Shown: positions 35,342 to 44,400, numbered from the stretch's first letter. The stretch is DNA of 64,000 nucleotides from Desulfurococcales archaeon (GCA_023255955.1 JAGDWD010000004.1:1-64000); one strand, 5' to 3'. The notes: generated by a model from the sequence alone, not told the origin. Numbers and translations: made by a program.

Positions 35342-37181
35342 GAGGGAAAGTAGTGGGAAGGTAAAGATAGCTACCCTCCGCGAAGTACTGAATCTCGTGC
35401 TAGCTAGTAAGCGGGATGTCGCTGTAGTAGCTATAGCTGTAGTAGTAGGTAGCGTGGCCATGCTCATATCGCCCTACATACTTAGCTTAGTGATAGATGA
35501 GGGTATATCTAAAGGCAGATACGAAGCTGTCCCCATGCTCGTGGGCCTGTACTTCGCGACTGTCCTACTCCAGTGGGGGACCACAGTAGTTAGAACAGTT
35601 AAGATTGAGGTAATAGGTCAGAAGGTTCTTAAGAACCTACGGCAGTCCCTGTTCAGGAAGTACATGGAAGCCTCCCTAGATTTCTACAATGAATACCAGA
35701 CCGGTGATCTAGTATCTAGAGTCATCAATGATACCTCAACAGTTAACGAGGCCATAGTTACCGGGCTTCTGAACACTCTTGGAGATATGGTGTCAATGAT
35801 GGGCTCACTGGTAATAATGGCCTACCTAAGCCCTCAGCTAACAGCAGTATCTTTGATTACAGTCCCTCTAATGATCTTCATAGCTAAGAAGCTAGGTGTG
35901 AGACTTAGGAGGACCTGGCGGGAGGTTAGGGAGAGGGTATCTAGGCTTACCTCAGTAGTTGAGGAGAACGTCTCCGGGATCGAGGTAGTGAAGTCGTTCG
36001 GACTCGAGGAAAGCGTTCTCTCGAAGTTCGATAGAGCCTCCCACGAGGTTTACAGGACGTCTGTGCGGGCCTCAATACTTGCTGGACTCTTCTTCCCCTT
36101 AATGAACGTCACTTCATCTCTATCTCTAGCAGTCGTAATAGCTTATGGCGGGTTCCTCTGCCTCAATGGTGTGATAAGTGTTGGTCTGCTAGTAGCGTTC
36201 ACCCAGTACGTAAACAGGTTGATAGGCCCTATAAACGACCTTGTATTCATGTACGACGCTCTCCAGTCAGCACTAGCATCACTTGATAGAATATTTGCGG
36301 TATTGAAATCTGAGAAGGTCGAGCTGGATGAGGGTGTGGAGCTCGAGAAGGTTAGGGGTGAGATAGTCTTCGACCATGTATGGTTCGAGTACGTTCCAGG
36401 TATTCCGGTACTTAAGGACATATCGTTCACGATAAGGCCCGGTGAGGTAGTGGCTCTAGTTGGCCACACAGGTGCTGGTAAGACTACTATAGCTAACCTC
36501 CTAATGAAGTTCTATGAGCCGACTAGAGGTAGGATACTGCTTGACGGGGTGGACATCAGGACATTGAAGAGGAGTAACCTCAGGAAGTTCGTGAGCTACA
36601 TACCGCAGGAGACATACCTCTTCCCCGGGACCGTGATCGACAACATCAAGGTAGTCAAGCCCGACGCTAGCGATGAGGAGGTGATAGAGGTCTGCAAGAA
36701 ACTGGGGATACATAAGTTCATCGAGAGGCTTCCGAAGGGTTACTACACGGACGTTGGGGAGATAGGTAAGAGGCTATCACTAGGTGAGAAGCAGTTAATA
36801 GCTCTAGCTAGAGCTATGCTGAAGGACTTTAAGGTAGTGATATTCGATGAAGCTCTCTCAAGTGTCGATGCCGAGACTGAGGAAATGCTGAGGAACGCTC
36901 TCAGGGAGTTACTGGAGGGGAAGACTGGGATAATAATAGCACACAGATTATCTATGGCTAGAGACTGTGATAAGATAATACTGCTATCTGACGGGAGGCT
37001 AGTCGAGTACGGAACATTCGACCAGCTAGTCCAGAGACGGGGACACTTCTACGAGATGTATAAAGCTCAGATAAAGGAGCTGGAGCTTGCTGGAGCACAG
37101 CAACAAGCTGTATCTGCTGGGGCAGCATTCGAGGAGGGTAAGCATTCCAAGCATCAGGACCTGAATACCAGCGGTAGTTAG
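35334..37181 (+). CDS. ABC exporter half-transporter, catalytic partner
   Basis: A 615-residue membrane-ATPase fusion. Walker A VGHTGAGKTT and Walker B VVIFDEALSSVD are canonical. The signature motif is altered: LSLGEKQLIALARAM instead of LSGGQ. This complements the partner exactly: one composite site would be fully active (this Walker A/B with the partner's LSGGQ) and the other degenerate. The C-terminal tail (AGAQQQAVSAGAAF...) is low-complexity. GTG 35334 overlaps the preceding gene, so the two chains are co-translated. Confidence 0.92.
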   Translation: MSERESSGKVKIATLREVLNLVLASKRDVAVVAIAVVVGSVAMLISPYILSLVIDEGISKGRYEAVPMLVGLYFATVLLQWGTTVVRTVKIEVIGQKVLKNLRQSLFRKYMEASLDFYNEYQTGDLVSRVINDTSTVNEAIVTGLLNTLGDMVSMMGSLVIMAYLSPQLTAVSLITVPLMIFIAKKLGVRLRRTWREVRERVSRLTSVVEENVSGIEVVKSFGLEESVLSKFDRASHEVYRTSVRASILAGLFFPLMNVTSSLSLAVVIAYGGFLCLNGVISVGLLVAFTQYVNRLIGPINDLVFMYDALQSALASLDRIFAVLKSEKVELDEGVELEKVRGEIVFDHVWFEYVPGIPVLKDISFTIRPGEVVALVGHTGAGKTTIANLLMKFYEPTRGRILLDGVDIRTLKRSNLRKFVSYIPQETYLFPGTVIDNIKVVKPDASDEEVIEVCKKLGIHKFIERLPKGYYTDVGEIGKRLSLGEKQLIALARAMLKDFKVVIFDEALSSVDAETEEMLRNALRELLEGKTGIIIAHRLSMARDCDKIILLSDGRLVEYGTFDQLVQRRGHFYEMYKAQIKELELAGAQQQAVSAGAAFEEGKHSKHQDLNTSGS

Positions 37182-37498
37182 AGTTAACCTAGATGCTATT
37201 TCCACAGCAACTCTGAGAGTAGGTAATGATTTGCGGACTGCTTCGTATTTGTATTTATTTATAGCTAATGCCTGGCTGTACCTCTACATAAAGAGCTTAA
37301 CAATGTTCGGAGAAGCTCTAGAGATAAGCACGTTCCCTGCTAAGATCTTAATTCCCTCAGACAGGCTTGAGTCTTAGATATGGCCTACTCCCACCTTAGC
37401 GCTTCCCTGAGTCGTGCTATATGTTTGACGTATCTAGACGATTTATTTGATCCTACTGTATGGTTATATGGTGAGAAATCATAGGATCCTCTGGAATT
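37182..37498. other. intergenic interval with promoter of the M20 peptidase
   Basis: A TATA-like GTTATATGG at 37463-37471 predicts a near-leaderless transcript for ATG 37499. An open frame of about 60 codons on the + strand upstream (ending TAG near 37378) looks hydrophobic, but this may be chance in AT-rich sequence. Nothing else is seen. Confidence 0.4.
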
Positions 37499-38860
37499 AT
37501 GGAGGTAAGATCTAGGTCCTTCGAATTCATCAGTAAAAACTACAGGAACTATATAGATTTACTCAAGAACCTCGTGTCCTTTAGGTCCGTCGCTGCTTGG
37601 GGTACTGAGGATCTGAGAGCTTGTGCGGAGTACATAGCGGAAGTACTTCGTGAGCGGGGGTTTAGCACGTTCCTCAAGTCGGCAGGGGGAGCCCCGGCAG
37701 TATTTGCTGAGATTGGGAAGGGCTCGCGCGCAGTTCTCATATACAATCACTACGATGTCCAGCCTCCAGATCCTCTAGAACTCTGGGAGTCGGACCCCTT
37801 CAAGCTGACTATAAAGGATGGGCTGATCTTCGGTAGGGGTGTGGCAGACAATAAGGGGAATATAGCTGCTAGGATAGGTGCTATCGACTCCCTTCTTGAC
37901 TACCTGGATGATTTAGACCTCAAGGTGAAGTTCTTGATAGAGGGGGAGGAGGAGATAGGTTCCCCAACATTAAACAGCATCGTCAGTGAGATGCTGGACT
38001 GGGTCCGTGCTGACGGGGGGATATGGGAGACCGGTTACTTGAGGAGGAACGGCTCGCTCAGCATCTCCTTAGGATTTAAGGGCATGCTCTACGTCGAGGT
38101 GATCCTGAGGGGGGCGTCCAGAGACGTCCACAGCGGTATGGCTCCCATAGTCCCGAACCCAGCCTGGAGGATGGCTAGGTTACTAACTAAGCTCAAGACC
38201 GAGGACGGTAAGATATTGGTACCCGGGTTCTACGACGATATAGACCCTGAGTTTGTTAGGACTGCTGAGGAGCTCATCATGAAGATGAACCTGGAGGAGT
38301 TGGAGGAGATGAAGGAGGAGTTAGGCCTCAAGGAGTTCGTAGGTGGGTTAAGAGGTTTTGAGGCGCTGAAGGAACTACATACGAAGCCCTCACTAAACGT
38401 ATCCGGTCTCTATGCGGGCTATACGGGTAAGGGATCTAAGACCGTGGTACCTTCCATAGCGGGGGCTAAGATAGATATCAGGCCCGTCCCAGGCCAGAAA
38501 CCTGAGAAAATCCTCGAAAACCTGAGGAGGTACTTAAGTGAGCTGGGCTTCTCGGATGCTGAAGTAGTAGTTAGGAGCATGTATCCAGCTGGCTACACTA
38601 AGCCCGGGGAGGCCATAGTCAGAGCTTCAGTGGAGGCCGCTAGAGAAGTGTACGGGCTGGACCCTGAGATAATACCCCTATCAGGAGGTTCCGGCCCGAT
38701 CTACATATTCACTAACATAGCTAAGGTACCCATGACGGGAGCGGGAGTAGGGTACTACGGATCAAGAAATCACGCACCAAACGAAAACATCAGGGAGAGG
38801 GACTTCCTGCTGGGAATGAAGCACGTAGCCCTGACGTTACTGAAATTCACCCAGATTTAG
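37499..38860 (+). CDS. M20-family metallopeptidase
   Basis: A 453-residue zinc peptidase of the M20 (ArgE/DapE/carnosinase) type. YNHYDVQPPDPLELW has the first metal histidine. GRGVADNKGN carries the bridging aspartate, EGEEEIGSP the general-base glutamate pair, and NHAPNE a late histidine. The lid (dimerisation) domain begins at SLGFKGMLYVEV. M20 members of this length are usually dipeptidases. It has its own near-leaderless promoter and converges with the DtxR-type regulator. Confidence 0.9.
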   Translation: MEVRSRSFEFISKNYRNYIDLLKNLVSFRSVAAWGTEDLRACAEYIAEVLRERGFSTFLKSAGGAPAVFAEIGKGSRAVLIYNHYDVQPPDPLELWESDPFKLTIKDGLIFGRGVADNKGNIAARIGAIDSLLDYLDDLDLKVKFLIEGEEEIGSPTLNSIVSEMLDWVRADGGIWETGYLRRNGSLSISLGFKGMLYVEVILRGASRDVHSGMAPIVPNPAWRMARLLTKLKTEDGKILVPGFYDDIDPEFVRTAEELIMKMNLEELEEMKEELGLKEFVGGLRGFEALKELHTKPSLNVSGLYAGYTGKGSKTVVPSIAGAKIDIRPVPGQKPEKILENLRRYLSELGFSDAEVVVRSMYPAGYTKPGEAIVRASVEAAREVYGLDPEIIPLSGGSGPIYIFTNIAKVPMTGAGVGYYGSRNHAPNENIRERDFLLGMKHVALTLLKFTQI

Positions 38861-38901
38861 CGGATTTAGTAGTAGGGTAGTTACAGCTGAAGTCCCTTCT
38901 C

Positions 38902-39576
38902 TTAAAGGGGTGAGGAGGTCAGGTTACCCCCATTATCCGGGAGAGCGAGCACGGTCTTCGCGATCTTACTATTCAATCTCCTGAGCTCACCACCTACTCT
39001 AACATCTATCCCTAGTTTCTGCTTGTTTACTATCTCGATTACTGTTCCTACGGTGAGCCCAGCTTCAATTGCTTTCCTTAGGTAAGTAGCTAACTCCCCT
39101 CTATATCCAACGACCCTAACTACCTCACCCGCATCGTACTCTATCAGTGGCCTACCAACTGAGGAGCTACTTTCTCCAGGTATCGGGTTACCGTGGGGGC
39201 ATGTCTTGGGGGACCCTATGAATCTGTGTATAGACTCCACTATCTGCTGTGGTAGGTGCTCCATGTAGTGAGCATACCTATGTGATTCAATGAGGTCGAA
39301 GCCTAGCTCTGAGAGGAATGCCTCACATATCCTATGCTTCCTAATAATCGGCTGAGCCAGGTTAACTCCCTTCTCAGTGAGCTTGAAGCCGCGGAACTTA
39401 CTCCAAGTAACGTACCCCTCAGACGCGAGCTTCTTCAGTACCTTACTAACCGAGGCTGGTCTAACACCCAGCTCCTCAGCTATGTCACTAGTTCTAGCAG
39501 TGCCGAAAACCTCCTCTAGTCTGTATATAGTTGAGAGATAGTCGTCTATAGCTACATCCCCACTCCTTCTACGCAT
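38902..39576 (-). CDS. DtxR/MntR-family metal-dependent regulator
   Basis: A 224-residue repressor. The N-terminal winged helix (DYLSTIYRLEEVFGTARTSDIAEELGVRPASVSKVLKKL) is followed by the metal-binding dimerisation domain with HRICEAFL, HRYAHYMEHL and CPHGNPIP. A C-terminal SH3-like FeoA domain follows (GEVVRVVGYRGELATYLRKAIEAGL). It is divergent from feoB across a 105-bp region with a perfect palindrome at 39634-39655. This points to iron (or manganese)-responsive control of feoB and itself. The start is ATG 39576. Confidence 0.9.
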   Translation of the reverse strand: MRRRSGDVAIDDYLSTIYRLEEVFGTARTSDIAEELGVRPASVSKVLKKLASEGYVTWSKFRGFKLTEKGVNLAQPIIRKHRICEAFLSELGFDLIESHRYAHYMEHLPQQIVESIHRFIGSPKTCPHGNPIPGESSSSVGRPLIEYDAGEVVRVVGYRGELATYLRKAIEAGLTVGTVIEIVNKQKLGIDVRVGGELRRLNSKIAKTVLALPDNGGNLTSSPL

Positions 39577-39633
39577 TCCCGCAATCCACTTAATTCTATG
39601 TTAAGAGGGGATTTAAGGCTTAGTAACTACGTG

Positions 39634-39655
39634 AAGTTTAGACTAGTCTAAACTT
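39634..39655. promoter_or_regulatory. 22-bp perfect palindrome, predicted DtxR-type operator
   Basis: AAGTTTAGACT joined to its own reverse complement AGTCTAAACTT lies between the divergent regulator and feoB. The right arm runs into CTTATTATGG, the likely TATA region of feoB, about 25 nt ahead of its start. A repressor bound here would block TATA-binding protein. Length and symmetry fit DtxR/MdtR-type operators. Confidence 0.7.
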
Positions 39656-39681
39656 ATTATGGTATAACCCCTCCAATATTC

Positions 39682-41820
39682 TTGGTGAGTGGAGTGCTAC
39701 ATGAGGAGAGCCTAGGAGGGCAGGACCGTGAGCTGGACGGATGTGGCCTGACTGTTGCTGTAGTTGGACAGCCCTCGACTGGGAAGTCCACTTTCTTCTC
39801 CCGCGTAACTGGGAAAATAGAGAGAGTTGCTAGCTGGCCGGGAACCACAGTAGAGCAGAGTATAGCTAGGGTACGGCATCGCGACGTGAACATATGTTTA
39901 GTGGATCTCCCAGGGATTTACGGACTCTCCACGACGTCACTTGAGGAAGCTGTGACTAAGAGGTTCCTACTTCAGGGTAAATACGACTTCGTCCTCGTCT
40001 TAGTGGATCCACTAGTAATTGAGAGATCGATATACCTCCCACTACAGCTCGCTGAGATGGGTGTTAAGGTAGTTATAGCCATTACTAAGTGGGATATAAT
40101 ACATAAACACGGTATCCACATAGACGTGGAGAAGCTCTCAACTAGGTTAGGTATCCCGATATTCCCTATATCATCCATAACTGGGGAGGGGATCAGCAAC
40201 CTACTCGACTACCTAGTCAGAGCTACCGGTGAGCTGAGGGTAAGACCCCTAAAAATCGATTACGGCCTTCTCAATAGCTACATAGAGAGGTTAGCAACAT
40301 CTATAGGGGAAATAAGTAATCCAGGTCTCTCGCGGTGGTGGGTAGCTGAGAGGCTCCTCGAGGGGGATCAGGAAGTCTCTGAGTTAGTTAGATCTAGGGA
40401 TGCTCTGAAGCTAGCTGGGGAGTTGAGGGAGGAGTTTAGGAAGACTTTCGGTAGCTACCCGGAGGACGTAGCTACGTACATGAGGTTTAGGAAGGTCTCC
40501 GAAGTCCTAGAAGGGGCTGTTGTTCGTGTACCGATTAAGGGAGGTGCCCTCAGTGGGTGGGTAGATAAGGTCTTCTTAAATCAGAGGCTCGGCTTTCTTG
40601 CTTCTCTAGCTACCCTCTTCCTAGCATTCCTAGTAGCATTTACGGTTAATACCGGGTTCCCACTAAACGTGATCTTCCGATATGCTGGGCTGGAGAATGT
40701 TGCCGATATATTGGAGACATACAGCTTGAGCGGCCTCATCAGTGAGGGCTTCGCATTACTCTCGGATTACCTTAAATCCTACCTAGAAGGATTTAACCCT
40801 ACCCTGGTGACCGTCTTAGCTGATGGGGTTATCGGTAGTGTCGGTGTTGTGCTGAGCTTTGCTCCTCTAGTACTAGTTGTTTCAGCTATTATTTCCGTTA
40901 TAGAGGATAGCGGGTTAGGACCTAGAATGGTCACATCCCTACACAACTTCTTCTCCGCTTTCGGGCTATCCGGTAGGTCCCTATACCCCCTAGTCCTAGG
41001 TCTCGGCTGTAACGTACCTGCCGTCATGCAGTCTAGGATAGCTATAGATGAGTATGAGAGGAAGCAGATAATAGCTTCAACACCCTTCGTACTCTGCCAG
41101 GCCAGGCTCGTAGTCATGATGTACTTCGCTAACTACATCTTCCCAGGGCGACCACTACTTCAAGCCTCCACAATACTCCTCCTCTACGTAACCTCGATAG
41201 CTCTCTTCATGCTGACCTCCAAGCTAGTTAGGCGAGTAGCTTTCAAGGTATCCGAAAGCCCTGAGCTAGTTATGGAGATACCTCCCCTCCACAAACCCAG
41301 CGCTCGGGTGGTCTGGTGGAATTCCTGGCTAAGAACTAAGCACTTCCTCGTCAAGGCCGGGACAGTGATATTCGCCCTATCGCTAGCTAGTTGGTTAATG
41401 ATTAGTGTAGGACCTAACGGATTTAGTGAGGACCCGGCAAGCTCGTACGCAGCTATAGCTGGGACAGCCATAAGCAGGTTCTTCGAGCTCACCTACGGGG
41501 TCGATAGGGACGTTTCGTGGAAGATCGGCTACGCCTTAATCTACGGAACTATAGCTAAGGAGGGTCTCATAACATCAATAGCACAGCTATCAGCAGTTGA
41601 GGAGGGGTCGGCCCTGGAGGTACTTAAGCTCAGCCCAGCACAAGCAGTGAGCCTCTTAATGCTCTTCATGTTCTACATACCCTGCGCCCCAACTATAGTT
41701 GTCGCATACAGAGAAAGTGGGAGCATAAGGTTCGTAGCGGGGCTGGTACTCTACATGGTAGCAATAGCTCTAGCACTTTCAGTAATAACCTACCATACAC
41801 TAAACCTTCTCGACATTTAG
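39682..41820 (+). CDS. feoB: ferrous iron transporter FeoB
   Basis: A 712-residue Fe2+ uptake protein. The cytosolic GTPase domain has G1 GQPSTGKS (residues 29-36), G3 DLPG and G4 TKWD (usually NxxD). The membrane part contains the paired Gate motifs, with GCNVPAVMQSR in the first, and about nine hydrophobic segments. There is no separate feoA; a FeoA-like domain is on the divergent regulator. TTG 39682, GTG 39685 and GTG 39694 are alternative starts, and none has an upstream SD, which fits a leaderless mRNA. Likely repressed in iron through the palindrome at 39634-39655. Confidence 0.93.
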   Translation: MVSGVLHEESLGGQDRELDGCGLTVAVVGQPSTGKSTFFSRVTGKIERVASWPGTTVEQSIARVRHRDVNICLVDLPGIYGLSTTSLEEAVTKRFLLQGKYDFVLVLVDPLVIERSIYLPLQLAEMGVKVVIAITKWDIIHKHGIHIDVEKLSTRLGIPIFPISSITGEGISNLLDYLVRATGELRVRPLKIDYGLLNSYIERLATSIGEISNPGLSRWWVAERLLEGDQEVSELVRSRDALKLAGELREEFRKTFGSYPEDVATYMRFRKVSEVLEGAVVRVPIKGGALSGWVDKVFLNQRLGFLASLATLFLAFLVAFTVNTGFPLNVIFRYAGLENVADILETYSLSGLISEGFALLSDYLKSYLEGFNPTLVTVLADGVIGSVGVVLSFAPLVLVVSAIISVIEDSGLGPRMVTSLHNFFSAFGLSGRSLYPLVLGLGCNVPAVMQSRIAIDEYERKQIIASTPFVLCQARLVVMMYFANYIFPGRPLLQASTILLLYVTSIALFMLTSKLVRRVAFKVSESPELVMEIPPLHKPSARVVWWNSWLRTKHFLVKAGTVIFALSLASWLMISVGPNGFSEDPASSYAAIAGTAISRFFELTYGVDRDVSWKIGYALIYGTIAKEGLITSIAQLSAVEEGSALEVLKLSPAQAVSLLMLFMFYIPCAPTIVVAYRESGSIRFVAGLVLYMVAIALALSVITYHTLNLLDI

Positions 41821-41917
41821 AAGACCTGACTTCTAAACCTAGCTCCGTGGTTTGAGGAACGGTCAGCCTGGTCTAGGCTCATCACATATCAGTTCTTCCA
41901 CGTATCATCACTCACCT

Positions 41918-41927
41918 AAAGATATTA
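41918..41927 (+). promoter_or_regulatory. TATA box of the C/D box sRNA
   Basis: AAAGATATTA is centred about 25 nt before the C box at 41950, which is where a Pol promoter for an sRNA beginning near 41948 should be. Confidence 0.5.
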
Positions 41928-41947
41928 GCCTTCAGAGCTAAACTAGT

Positions 41948-42002
41948 TGGTGATGAGGCCGACGTAGTCGGATAGGTGAGGATGGGTTGATAGACTGATG
42001 TT
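41948..42002 (+). ncRNA. C/D box sRNA (2'-O-methylation guide)
   Basis: All four boxes occur with archaeal spacing: C box GTGATGA (41950-41956), exactly 12 nt, D' box CGGA (41969-41972), 3 nt, C' box GTGAGGA (41976-41982), exactly 12 nt, D box CTGA (41995-41998). Guide sequences are GGCCGACGTAGT (D') and TGGGTTGATAGA (D). Such RNAs bind L7Ae, Nop5 and fibrillarin and direct methylation of rRNA or tRNA at the base paired five positions before D or D'. A TATA-like element sits 25 nt upstream. It lies in the gap between convergent feoB and the OPT gene. I could not assign the targets. Confidence 0.75.
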
Positions 42003-42111
42003 CTATCTTGCTAGTACTTCATAACTGCTGGCTTTCCTAGTATTTCCTACAGTAACTACTCCCCTGTTCCAGAGGTGGGGTTTCCAGCTGTAAAGTAAAA
42101 AGGAGTTACTT

Positions 42112-43719
42112 TTAGATGCGTAGGAAGGCTCTCAATGTGTAGACTACGAATGACACTATAGCTGAGCCACCTACAGCTCCGGCACCACCGACGTAGAATA
42201 GGTCTCTCAGCTTCTCCGGTCCGTAGATCTTAAGTAGTACGATCCTGGCGATGACCGTAACTATGACGGCTACACCTGCTGCTGGGTTCAGTATCATTAA
42301 CCCGGTAGCTAGGAGTATTCCTAGCTGTCTCTCAGGTCCCCCAACTATCTGCAGGATGAAGCCTACGGGGGCCCAAGTGAGTAGCCACCGCGCGAGTTCA
42401 GGGTCCGCCGCAGCTTTAGCTGTAGCGGCTAGTGTCTTAGATGCTGGTGGGTAGAGGTTTAGTACATTAAAGTATGCGCTATGGAATAACAGTACCATAG
42501 TTATAGATACAGCGAACGCAAGTATCTTAGCCCAGAACTGCCACCACCTACCCACTCTCTCGAACTTCGGGTCCTTACCCTCACCTCTCAATATCCAACC
42601 AGTCTTCAGGTCGTAGCTGAAGTCAGCCATTCCGGGACCGGTAGCAGCTACGTAGCCTACTCCCACACCATGTGCGAGTGGTGGGAATCCCAGTAATAGA
42701 CCTATAACCAGTGAAGCGAGTGCTGTAGCGAATGCTGGGAACCAGCCCGCATACATACCTGAGATAGCACATATCAAGGTCGTGAACCAGGCCCAGAAAC
42801 CGTAGTAGAGAGCCCAAACAACGGTCTGCCCCACACTCATACCTGTGTAGCTACCTACGAAGAAGGCGAGGGGAAATGCCCCCAAGGTCCAGAGCAAGTA
42901 GGCTATTAGTAGCCACCTAACGGCCTCACTAGGCCCTACTAGTGTGGGTGGCGTGGTTGAGGTCTCTGATGAGGTGGTTGACGGCTTCTTTCTAATTTTT
43001 GTCCACAGTAAGAGGAACTGTATGAGAGCTGCAACCCCGGCACCAACCATTATGCCTTGCGGTGCGTACAGCTTATAGAGGTCTACGCCCAGGTAGGTCG
43101 GCCCGTAAGCTCTGAGGAGGAGTCCTATACCGAAAGCCGTTATCGCGAAAATCTGTGTTATTAGGGTGATACCCACTATGTCTCCAGGGTAGCCTAAGTA
43201 TGTTAGAGCACCACCGAATATCATACCGTAGAGTAGTAGGAGAGCCTTCTTCCCCCTACCTATCGCGGCTTTAATAGCTTCAGCTGTTGAGACACCTATA
43301 GGCCACGGATTTCTGGCAGGGTAGAACGGTGAGTCGAAGATTTTGTAGGCGAGTATTAGGTCGACGAGTCCAGCATACACTAAACCTATGAAGACAGGTA
43401 CTAGGAAATCCGCTGTAGTACCCCCGAGGAGGTACGGGATAGCTATGGTAAGTAAGAGTACGTTACCGGCTTGGAAGGTAGCACCGGAAATTACCGTCTG
43501 CATTAGGTTTACTGAGTGGACATTCCTGAACACCTTAGCGAAGGGTAGGTAGGATAAGGCTATAGCTATTAGGGCACCGATTATGGAGGTGTTAGGGTTT
43601 ACACCTACTCGAACAATCAGCTCGAGCCCGATAATAGCCCCGAAAATACCTAGGAGAAGCCCCAGAATCAGCACCGGAGGTGAGTAAACCCTAGGATGTT
43701 CAGTAGAGTTAGATTTCAT
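42112..43719 (-). CDS. OPT-family oligopeptide transporter
   Basis: A 535-residue integral membrane protein with about fourteen hydrophobic segments. It has the OPT signature regions, including NLMQTVISGATFQAGNVLLL, the NPWPIGVSTAEAIKAA block and MIFGGALTYLGYP. OPT proteins take up small peptides, or metal chelates in the YSL branch, with protons. It is shorter than eukaryotic members, as is usual in archaea. The start is ATG 43719, with an ATTTAAAT TATA-like element near 43756 on the minus strand. Monocistronic, convergent with feoB. Confidence 0.88.
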   Translation of the reverse strand: MKSNSTEHPRVYSPPVLILGLLLGIFGAIIGLELIVRVGVNPNTSIIGALIAIALSYLPFAKVFRNVHSVNLMQTVISGATFQAGNVLLLTIAIPYLLGGTTADFLVPVFIGLVYAGLVDLILAYKIFDSPFYPARNPWPIGVSTAEAIKAAIGRGKKALLLLYGMIFGGALTYLGYPGDIVGITLITQIFAITAFGIGLLLRAYGPTYLGVDLYKLYAPQGIMVGAGVAALIQFLLLWTKIRKKPSTTSSETSTTPPTLVGPSEAVRWLLIAYLLWTLGAFPLAFFVGSYTGMSVGQTVVWALYYGFWAWFTTLICAISGMYAGWFPAFATALASLVIGLLLGFPPLAHGVGVGYVAATGPGMADFSYDLKTGWILRGEGKDPKFERVGRWWQFWAKILAFAVSITMVLLFHSAYFNVLNLYPPASKTLAATAKAAADPELARWLLTWAPVGFILQIVGGPERQLGILLATGLMILNPAAGVAVIVTVIARIVLLKIYGPEKLRDLFYVGGAGAVGGSAIVSFVVYTLRAFLRI

Positions 43720-43980
43720 AGGGTGTTACACCACATAACTTTACCATGAAAGAACATTTAAATTTACTCTAAGTAAGTAACGGCAAGGTGTTCCAAAACT
43801 TTAAGTCCTTAACCACCCTTACGTGCTAGGATAGGTCCTCCAGCAAGGGACTCCTACCTCAACTAACCTTCCTCAACCTCGGTTGAAGTATCCTCTCCCC
43901 TAGAACTAACGATGCGAGTTAGGACATGCTCGGTGAGCTTTTATAGAATAGAGATGAAATATCCCTACTAGTAGGCCTGA

Positions 43981-44190
43981 CCTCCTCCCCGCCCTAAAGA
44001 GTGGGGGTTCCTGCTAGTGCGGGGAGGTTTGGGGCTACATCCCCGGGTTCAGCCCCGGGCCGGGTCTCCGGCCCTTTACCCCTATCCCGTGCGGGACGGG
44101 GTTATGGGTACGGCACACCGAGAACATCTAGAGTATTCAAAGCTTATAAACCCTTCATCCCCGCCCTGAAGGGCGAGGCTTTCAGTTGTA
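43981..44190 (+). mobile_element. IS200/IS605-type remnant with structured, omega-RNA-like sequence
   Basis: About 200 bp of GC-rich sequence in an AT-richer gap is packed with hairpins. CCTCCCCGC (43984-43992) pairs with GCGGGGAGG (44019-44027). GGGCCGG-GTCT-CCGGCCC spans 44057-44074. CCCG-TG-CGGG nests inside CCCC/GGGG near 44079-44100. CCCCGCCCT occurs in the same direction at both ends (43987 and 44159), the right copy forming GCCC-TGAA-GGGC. Hairpins of this kind, ending in GGGCGAGGCTTTCAG, resemble the right ends of archaeal IS605 elements, which also encode TnpB omega RNA. No tnpA or tnpB is next to it, so it is a remnant, a non-autonomous copy, or a free-standing RNA. Confidence 0.5.
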
Positions 44191-44310
44191 ACGTTATCTA
44201 TGAAATTTTCAGTACGTTAAGGAATGGTTTGCTGTGTCTATAAGTTTCCAGCTATTATCAATTATCTACAGTGGGAAAGCCCAGACACTTTATAACCGAG
44301 CTCCTCTGGT

Positions 44311-44400
44311 ATCGGACGGCGGGCCTCCGATTTTAATGAGTTAAACTAAAAAAGTTAGGCTGGGATTGTGAGCCCCTAACGTAGCTAATCTCAGACTCCT
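44311..44400 (+). ncRNA. candidate structured RNA gene
   Basis: A TATA-like CTTTATAAC (44288-44296) lies about 25 nt ahead of two consecutive hairpins: ATCGGA/TCCGAT (44311-44316 with 44326-44331, 9-nt loop) and GTTAGG/CCTAAC (44354-44359 with 44375-44380), the latter with further pairing inside. An A-rich linker separates them. There is no open frame. This could be a small RNA or simply the leader of a lost gene. I recognise no known family. Confidence 0.25.

Noticed and set aside
37182-37378. Plus-strand open frame after the ABC genes with a hydrophobic stretch
   Set aside because: AT-rich DNA gives hydrophobic codons by chance; no convincing start, and it contains TATA-like sequence.
44040-44060. 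T-arm-like GGTTC sequence suggesting a tRNA
   Set aside because: No acceptor stem, anticodon arm or CCA-like context; the bases are explained by nested GC hairpins. I found no tRNA or rRNA gene in the window.
44001-44243. 80-residue frame through the GC-rich element
   Set aside because: It crosses the hairpins of the IS605-like remnant and has Gly/Pro/Arg-rich composition typical of translated structured RNA.
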